Shown one piece after another: positions 1 through 4,438 of a DNA stretch of 6,552 nt; within the stretch, counting starts at the first letter, position 1, and every line of letters begins with the position of its first letter. The position numbers and the translations under genes were made by a program. The notes below the pieces were generated by a model. The model did no database searches. It saw nothing but the letters and a program-made list of their open reading frames with translations, and had not been told where the DNA came from. Where the stretch lies: the NCBI GenBank assembly GCA_021200395.1, contig JAJQGQ010000047.1, positions 1 to 6,552 of the forward strand, read 5' to 3'. The stretch comes from Erysipelotrichaceae bacterium. Its GTDB lineage: Bacteria; Bacillota_I; Bacilli_A; Erysipelotrichales; Coprobacillaceae.

Positions 1-1144
1 TGATAATGTTTTACCATTGTTTGCATCTAAATCATTTAGTTGTTTAGAAATATACAAATTAGCACAAGAATATGGTATTGGTATTGATTGTGTGAGTGCT
101 GGAGAAATATCAATTGCTTTAAAGGCTGGTTTTGATAGCCATAAGATTTATTTTCATGGTAATAATAAGTTGTATAGTGAAATTGAATATGCTATAGAAC
201 ATGATGTTGATCATTTTGTGATTGATAATTTTCATGAAATTGAATTAATAGAAGAAATAGCTTCAAGACTTGATAAAACAATTTATGCAACAGTAAGAGT
301 TGTACCAGAAATTAAAGCAGGTGGTCATGGTTATATTCAAACAGGACATAAAGATACAAAGTTTGGATTTAGTGCTCGAAATGGTATTTATATTAGTGCG
401 ATTAAAAAGATTGTTGATTCTTCGCATATAGAATTTGAAGGTATTCATTGTCATATTGGTTCACAAGTTTTTGATTTATATGCTTATATTAGTGCGATGC
501 ATCGTTTTGTAAATTTTGCTTATGAGATTTATGATAAATTAGGTGTTATGGTAACAAAAATCAATGCTGGTGGAGGTTATGGTATTGCTTATACTAAAAA
601 GGATGAACCTTTGGAGTTTGAAACCATTACATCTGAAATTATGAATATTATTAAAGATGGTTATGATAAACGCGGATGGCCTATGCCTATGGTATTAGTA
701 GAACCTGGTAGATATGTTGTAGGTAATGCTGGTATTACTTTATATACTGTTGGTACTGTAAAAGAAATACCAGAAGTGAGAACTTATATGAGTGTTGATG
801 GTGGTATGAGTGATAATATTCGTACAGCTTTATATGATGCGGATTATGATGGTGTTATTGTGAATAAGGCTTATGAACGTAAAGATACGAAAGTAACTGT
901 TGTAGGTAAGATTTGTGAATCAGCGGATGTGGTGGTTAAAGAAATCATGATACCTCATCCTGAATCTGGTGATATTTTTGCTCAATTTTCTACAGGAGCT
1001 TATCATTATACGATGTCATCTAATTATAATCAATTACCTAAACCAGCTGTTGTATTTACATATAAAGGAAAATCTAAATTGGTTATTAGAAGACAAACTT
1101 TTGAAGATTTAACATATTTTGATGTTGATGAAGATTATAAGTAG
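1..1144 (+). CDS. lysA: Diaminopimelate decarboxylase, 5'-truncated by window edge
   Basis: PLP enzyme of the alanine-racemase-like (fold III) family that decarboxylates meso-diaminopimelate to L-lysine in the cytoplasm, the last step of lysine synthesis. The reading frame is open to the left edge (first whole codon at base 2), so the true start lies outside; about 40-50 residues of a usual ~420 are missing. The TTG at base 17 is an internal leucine, not a start. Counting residues from that codon, FASKSF carries the PLP lysine (K5), HGNNK (47-51) is the signature that separates LysA from ornithine/arginine decarboxylases, and HIGSQ (146-150), GGG (185-187) and EPGRY (229-233) line the PLP phosphate and substrate sites. 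CESAD (300-304) supplies the catalytic cysteine from the partner subunit, and GAYHY (327-331) the conserved C-terminal tyrosine region. No truncation or frameshift is visible inside the window. Family call is firm; carboxynorspermidine decarboxylase is unlikely because of HGNNK. Confidence 0.95.
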   Translation, partial: DNVLPLFASKSFSCLEIYKLAQEYGIGIDCVSAGEISIALKAGFDSHKIYFHGNNKLYSEIEYAIEHDVDHFVIDNFHEIELIEEIASRLDKTIYATVRVVPEIKAGGHGYIQTGHKDTKFGFSARNGIYISAIKKIVDSSHIEFEGIHCHIGSQVFDLYAYISAMHRFVNFAYEIYDKLGVMVTKINAGGGYGIAYTKKDEPLEFETITSEIMNIIKDGYDKRGWPMPMVLVEPGRYVVGNAGITLYTVGTVKEIPEVRTYMSVDGGMSDNIRTALYDADYDGVIVNKAYERKDTKVTVVGKICESADVVVKEIMIPHPESGDIFAQFSTGAYHYTMSSNYNQLPKPAVVFTYKGKSKLVIRRQTFEDLTYFDVDEDYK

Positions 1145-1166
1145 CGAACTAAATGTTCGCTTTTTT
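1143..1166 (+). terminator. Intrinsic terminator of lysA
   Basis: A 7-bp stem AGCGAAC/GTTCGCT (1143-1149 with 1155-1161) around a 5-base loop runs directly into a T tract ending at 1166. The left arm begins inside the TAG stop codon of lysA (1142-1144), so stop codon and hairpin overlap. Confidence 0.85.
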
Positions 1167-1184
1167 AATAAGAATGTGTATAAT
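1156..1184 (+). promoter_or_regulatory. Putative sigma-A promoter of the amidase gene
   Basis: A perfect TATAAT -10 box sits at 1179-1184. The only -35 candidate at 17-bp spacing is TTCGCT (1156-1161), a weak match lying in the right arm of the lysA terminator. The predicted transcription start would fall near 1191, almost on the ribosome-binding site. The -10 is convincing, the -35 is not. Confidence 0.5.
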
Positions 1185-1190
1185 TGATGT

Positions 1191-1196
1191 AAGGAG
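1191..1196 (+). promoter_or_regulatory. Shine-Dalgarno site fixing the amidase start
   Basis: AAGGAG ends 7 bases before the ATG at 1204, an ideal distance. The in-frame ATG at 1198 is only 1 base away and the in-frame ATG at 1153 lies in the lysA terminator loop, so both are rejected as starts. Confidence 0.85.
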
Positions 1197-1203
1197 AATG
1201 CTT

Positions 1204-2481
1204 ATGAAAAAATACAGAAACATAATTATTATAGGTATAGTTATTGTACTTATTGCAGCATTAGCTGGTTATATGTACTATGATGAAAAGCAAAAACAAG
1301 CTATTTATGATTCAATTAATATAACTTTAAATGATGTATTAATAGAAGAAGGTATTGAATATGGTAGCGATACAACTACTGATGATTTAATAGTAGAAGT
1401 TGAAGGTGAAATAGAAAGTCAAAGTGAATTAGATACTTCTATTATTGGCGTACAAACATTAGAGTTTGTAGTAACGAAACAAAATCAATCTAAAACATTG
1501 ACATATGATGTTGAAATTAAAGATACTATTATACCTGTTATTACTTTAATCAAAGAAAATGTCACATTAGAATATGGTGATGATTTTGATGCAAGTGATT
1601 ATATAGAAAGTATTCAAGATCCTGTTGATGGTGACTTAGCTTATAGTGAAGAAGAAATTGAAGGTGGTTACTATACTTATGAAAGTGATGTCAATACTAA
1701 AAAAGCTGGTGATTATACAGTCACTTACAACGCTTATGATCAAAGCAACAATAAAGCAACTGCTACCTTAAAAGTCACAGTTAATGAAGAAGTCATTGAA
1801 GAAGAGGAAGAAACAACAGCTTCAACTTCTACAACAAAAACATATACAGCATCCAACAACAAAGTCATTGTGATTAATCCTGGACATCAAGCATCTGGTG
1901 ATTCATCAACTGAGGCTATTGGTCCTGGTTCTTCTACTACGAAAGCCAAAGTTACCACGGGAGCTTATTGTTCAGCTAGTGGTAAAAGTGAATCACAAAT
2001 TAATTTAGAAGTTGGATTAAAACTAAAAGCTGAATTAGAATCTAGAGGTTATACAGTTTATATGACTCGTACAAGTCAAAATGTTAATATATCCAATAAA
2101 GAAAGAGCTCAAATAGCTAATAGTTATAATGCTGCAGCTGTTATATCAATACATTGTGATAGTACAACTTCATCTTCTACAACAGGGGCACATACAATAT
2201 GTATTACAAGCTCCAATCCTTATTGTAGTCAACTTTATAGCACTTCAGCCAAACTTGCAAAAAATGTTATAAATGCTTATTGTAGTGCGACTGGCATTAA
2301 AAATAGAGGTGTTTCTTATAGAGATGATTTAACTGGTCTTAATTGGAGTGAAGTCCCTGCTATCTATATTGAAATGGGATTTTTATCTAATAGTAGTGAA
2401 GGTTCTAATTTATCAGATTCATCTTTTCAATATAAATGTGCTACTGGTATAGCCAATGGTATTGATAATTATTTTTCATAG
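1204..2481 (+). CDS. Membrane-anchored Ig-like domain N-acetylmuramoyl-L-alanine amidase (Amidase_3)
   Basis: A 425-residue cell-surface zinc amidase expected to cut the bond between N-acetylmuramic acid and L-alanine in peptidoglycan. Residues 1-6 are a short basic cytoplasmic end and 7-25 a hydrophobic segment without a clear signal-peptidase or lipobox site, so it is probably a membrane anchor. Two beta-rich Ig-like segments follow: about 38-107, and 108-194, the latter resembling DUF5011 (PVITL opening, AGDYTVTYNAYD core, TLKVTV ending). An acidic then Thr/Ser-rich linker (195-218) leads to the Amidase_3 domain (219-425), with zinc ligands H228 (PGH), E263 and H317 (SIH), and the general-base glutamate E390 (IEMGF). 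All catalytic residues are present. The start at 1204 is set by AAGGAG upstream. The catalytic domain carries six cysteines and the rest of the protein none, which is odd for a Firmicute exported protein. No terminator follows, so readthrough into the PurF-like gene is possible. Substrate specificity and role (cell separation, sporulation or remodelling) cannot be told. Confidence 0.9.
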   Translation: MKKYRNIIIIGIVIVLIAALAGYMYYDEKQKQAIYDSINITLNDVLIEEGIEYGSDTTTDDLIVEVEGEIESQSELDTSIIGVQTLEFVVTKQNQSKTLTYDVEIKDTIIPVITLIKENVTLEYGDDFDASDYIESIQDPVDGDLAYSEEEIEGGYYTYESDVNTKKAGDYTVTYNAYDQSNNKATATLKVTVNEEVIEEEEETTASTSTTKTYTASNNKVIVINPGHQASGDSSTEAIGPGSSTTKAKVTTGAYCSASGKSESQINLEVGLKLKAELESRGYTVYMTRTSQNVNISNKERAQIANSYNAAAVISIHCDSTTSSSTTGAHTICITSSNPYCSQLYSTSAKLAKNVINAYCSATGIKNRGVSYRDDLTGLNWSEVPAIYIEMGFLSNSSEGSNLSDSSFQYKCATGIANGIDNYFS

Positions 2482-2507
2482 ACATTACAATAAAAATCAT
2501 ATACAAT
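2479..2507 (+). promoter_or_regulatory. Putative sigma-A promoter of the PurF-like gene
   Basis: TAGACA (2479-2484, 5 of 6 to TTGACA) and TACAAT (2502-2507, 5 of 6 to TATAAT) are separated by exactly 17 bp. The -35 box overlaps the TAG stop codon of the amidase gene. The predicted start near 2514 leaves about 20 bases of leader, too short for a riboswitch. Confidence 0.65.
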
Positions 2508-2533
2508 AAGGTTGCATTGAAAGGAGAAAGAGT

Positions 2534-3940
2534 ATGAGTGGTTTTTTTGGTGTCGTATCAAAGAATGATTGTGTGATGGATTTGTTTTTTGGCGTAGATT
2601 ATCATTCCCATTTAGGTACAAGACGTGGCGGTATGGCTGTTTATGGTAAAGACGGTTTTCAACGTTCAATTCACAATATAGAAAACTCACCTTTTCGTAC
2701 AAAGTTTGAAAAAGATGTTGATGAGTTTTCTGGTAATATTGGTATAGGTTGTATATCTGATAGTGAACCACAACCGTTATTAGTTAATTCTCATTTAGGT
2801 TCTTTTGCAATTACAACTGTAGGTAGAATCAATAATTTAGAAGAATTAAAGCAACAATGTTTTGATCGTGGTACATCTCATTTCTTAGAAATGAGTGGTG
2901 GATCTATTAATCCTACTGAATTAGTAGCTGCATTAATTAATCAAAAAGATTCTATTGTTGAAGGCATAAAGTATGTTCAAGAATCTGTTAAAGGTTCTAT
3001 GAGTATTTTAATTATGACAAAATATGGCATCTATTGTGCCAGAGATGAGTTTGGAAGAACTCCAGTGATTATCGGAAAAAAAGATGATGCTCACTGTGTT
3101 ACTTTTGAATCTTCAGCTTTCTTAAATTTAGGATATCATCATGTATGTGATTTAGGTCCAGGCGAAATTGTTTATTTAACTCATGATTATATTAATCGTA
3201 AACAAGCACCTAATGATAAAATGAAAATATGTTCATTCTTATGGGTATATTATGGTTACCCTACTTCTACATATGAAGATATAAATGTAGAAGTGATGCG
3301 TTATCATTGTGGTGAATTACTTGCTAAACGTGATAATGTAAAAGCAGATAGTGTTGCTGGTGTACCAGATTCAGGTACTGCCCATGCTGTAGGTTATGCC
3401 AATGAGTCAGGTATTCCTTTTACTAGACCATTTATTAAATATACACCTACATGGCCACGTTCATTTATGCCACAAAGTCAAGGGCAAAGAAATTTAATAG
3501 CTAAAATGAAATTAATACCTGTTCAGGAGTTAATCAAAGGTAAAAGCTTATTATTAATAGATGATTCTATTGTTAGAGGAACACAACTTAGAGAAACAAC
3601 AGAATTCCTTTATGATTCAGGTGCTAAAGAAGTTCATGTTAGACCTGCTTGTCCACCATTGTTATATGGATGTAAATATTTGAATTTTTCAAGATCTTCT
3701 TCAGAATTAGATTTAATAGCTAGAAGAGTTATTAAAGATTTAGAAGGGGATAATGTTAGTGATGAAGTTTTATCTCAATATAGTGATCCAGATAGTCCAA
3801 AGTATCAAGAAATGTTGGATGAAATTTGTAGACGTTTGAACTTTACGAGTTTACGTTATCATCGATTAGATGATATGATTGAATCTATTGGTTTAGAACG
3901 TTGTCAATTATGTACATATTGTTGGGATGGCAAAGAATAA
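2534..3940 (+). CDS. Amidophosphoribosyltransferase (PurF)-like protein with a degenerate glutaminase site
   Basis: A 468-residue protein with the two-part layout of glutamine PRPP amidotransferase: an Ntn-type glutaminase-like domain (about 2-220) and a phosphoribosyltransferase domain (about 230-440). The transferase half keeps GVPDSG (276-281), the flexible loop region ending in KMKL (about 301-327) and the PRPP motif LLIDDSIVRGT (340-350). Cysteines C233, C380, C457 and C460 (within C457-x2-C-x2-C463) match the Fe-S ligand positions of Bacillus subtilis PurF as I remember it. The N-terminus is MSGFFG, with serine where PurF needs its catalytic Cys1. Against PurF, GHVRYPT becomes GCISDSE (arginine lost, S75), HNG becomes TVG (oxyanion asparagine lost, V96) and the SDSE aspartate becomes P127. 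Glutamine hydrolysis is therefore unlikely; it may use free ammonia or do something else with PRPP. I recall similar cysteine-less paralogues in gut anaerobes. The ATG is preceded by AAGGAG (2521-2526) at 7 bases. No other purine gene is nearby, so no symbol is given. Confidence 0.82.
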   Translation: MSGFFGVVSKNDCVMDLFFGVDYHSHLGTRRGGMAVYGKDGFQRSIHNIENSPFRTKFEKDVDEFSGNIGIGCISDSEPQPLLVNSHLGSFAITTVGRINNLEELKQQCFDRGTSHFLEMSGGSINPTELVAALINQKDSIVEGIKYVQESVKGSMSILIMTKYGIYCARDEFGRTPVIIGKKDDAHCVTFESSAFLNLGYHHVCDLGPGEIVYLTHDYINRKQAPNDKMKICSFLWVYYGYPTSTYEDINVEVMRYHCGELLAKRDNVKADSVAGVPDSGTAHAVGYANESGIPFTRPFIKYTPTWPRSFMPQSQGQRNLIAKMKLIPVQELIKGKSLLLIDDSIVRGTQLRETTEFLYDSGAKEVHVRPACPPLLYGCKYLNFSRSSSELDLIARRVIKDLEGDNVSDEVLSQYSDPDSPKYQEMLDEICRRLNFTSLRYHRLDDMIESIGLERCQLCTYCWDGKE

Positions 3941-3960
3941 GAGACGTAAGTCTCTTTTTT
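3939..3960 (+). terminator. Intrinsic terminator of the PurF-like gene
   Basis: A 7-bp stem AAGAGAC/GTCTCTT (3939-3945 with 3950-3956) closed by a GTAA tetraloop (GNRA type) is followed by T residues to 3960. Its left arm starts within the TAA stop codon (3938-3940), as in the lysA terminator. Confidence 0.88.
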
Positions 3961-3987
3961 CACGTTTAAAATTATTTTTCATATAAT
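3959..3987 (+). promoter_or_regulatory. Putative sigma-A promoter of the 129-residue gene
   Basis: TTCACG (3959-3964, 4 of 6) and a perfect TATAAT (3982-3987) are 17 bp apart. The -35 box begins in the T tail of the preceding terminator. Transcription would begin near 3994, essentially at the GAGGTG ribosome-binding site (3993-3998). Confidence 0.6.
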
Positions 3988-4003
3988 ACTTTGAGGTGTT
4001 TAT

Positions 4004-4393
4004 ATGAAAGACGAATTACAATTTTATATCTATAGTGAAAAACTATTAGCTCATCTTTATCAACAAGCTGCTTCTTTAGCATTAAAACAAGATGAAAAAG
4101 ATGCTATGCTTAAAAACGCTCAAGAATCTATTCAAAATGCTAATTACTTAAACTATTTCTATCGTTATGATTATGGGACAAACTTTGATCCTATGATACC
4201 TGAAACACATATTCAAGGTACTTATCAACAACTTCTAAGTGAAATCCAAAAACAAGAATTATCTACTTATCTTCAATATCGTACTTTAACATATAATCAA
4301 TCCAATAATGAGCTTAAAGAAACAATGAATGCTATTACAGATAATAAATTAGGTCATATATTAGTTATTATGTCACTTCTTATTACTTTTTGA
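4004..4393 (+). CDS. Small all-helical protein, possibly degenerate ferritin-like; function unknown
   Basis: A 129-residue protein I cannot assign to a named family. It has no signal peptide and reads as four amphipathic helices: about 3-27, 31-54, 71-96 and 100-128. The spacing and the acidic/histidine positions (E12 in helix 1, E41 in helix 2, E80 and E85 in helix 3, D113 and H118 in helix 4) recall rubrerythrin/ferritin-like four-helix bundles. However, the ExxH pairs that bind the two irons are not intact: Q44 stands where a histidine is expected after E41, and the helix-4 D/N-x3-H spacing is off. A metal-free structural or regulatory bundle is as likely as a working diiron enzyme. GAGGTG lies 5 bases before the ATG. 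It has its own promoter, and the penicillin-binding protein gene starts 45 bases after its stop with no terminator between, so the two may be co-transcribed. Very glutamine-, tyrosine- and leucine-rich. Confidence 0.75.
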   Translation: MKDELQFYIYSEKLLAHLYQQAASLALKQDEKDAMLKNAQESIQNANYLNYFYRYDYGTNFDPMIPETHIQGTYQQLLSEIQKQELSTYLQYRTLTYNQSNNELKETMNAITDNKLGHILVIMSLLITF

Positions 4394-4418
4394 TTTTTAT
4401 AAGGTATAATGCTATAAT
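4390..4418 (+). promoter_or_regulatory. Putative sigma-A promoter of the PBP gene, with tandem -10 boxes
   Basis: TTGATT (4390-4395, 4 of 6) and TATAAT (4413-4418) are 17 bp apart. A second perfect TATAAT lies at 4405-4410, 8 bp upstream, with only a poor -35 (ATTACT, 4382-4387). The -35 of the main promoter overlaps the TGA stop codon of the preceding gene. Confidence 0.6.
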
Positions 4419-4424
4419 TTGTTT

Positions 4425-4432
4425 AGGAGGTG
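4425..4432 (+). promoter_or_regulatory. Shine-Dalgarno site fixing the PBP start
   Basis: AGGAGGTG is a near-perfect anti-16S match ending 6 bases before the ATG at 4439. The in-frame GTG at 4430 is itself part of this site and so cannot be the start. Confidence 0.88.
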
Positions 4433-4438
4433 CACACA

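Noticed and set aside
17..19. TTG at 17 as the lysA start
   Set aside because: It would start four codons before the PLP lysine; the frame is open to the window edge and the family needs about 45 more residues upstream.
263..454. Minus-strand open frame of 63 codons inside lysA
   Set aside because: Antisense shadow of a conserved gene; Cys/Asn/Phe-rich low-quality protein with no recognisable domain.
1153..1203. Upstream extension of the amidase to the ATG at 1153
   Set aside because: That ATG lies in the loop of the lysA terminator with no SD; AAGGAG at 1191-1196 points to 1204.
2482..2533. Purine riboswitch ahead of the PurF-like gene
   Set aside because: The gap is 52 bases and most of it is promoter and SD; no room for an aptamer and no conserved purine-aptamer segments seen.
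2469..2771. Minus-strand open frame of 100 codons over the start of the PurF-like gene
   Set aside because: His/Tyr/Gln-rich translation typical of an antisense shadow, and it overlaps conserved coding sequence plus the promoter and SD of the sense gene.
4394..4424. Possible terminator between the small gene and the PBP gene
   Set aside because: Only a 5-bp all-A/T inverted repeat (TTATA/TATAA at 4397-4409) is present, without a T tract; it is too weak and overlaps the -10 boxes.
4430..4438. GTG at 4430 as the PBP start
   Set aside because: It is part of the AGGAGGTG ribosome-binding site itself; the ATG at 4439 is correctly spaced.
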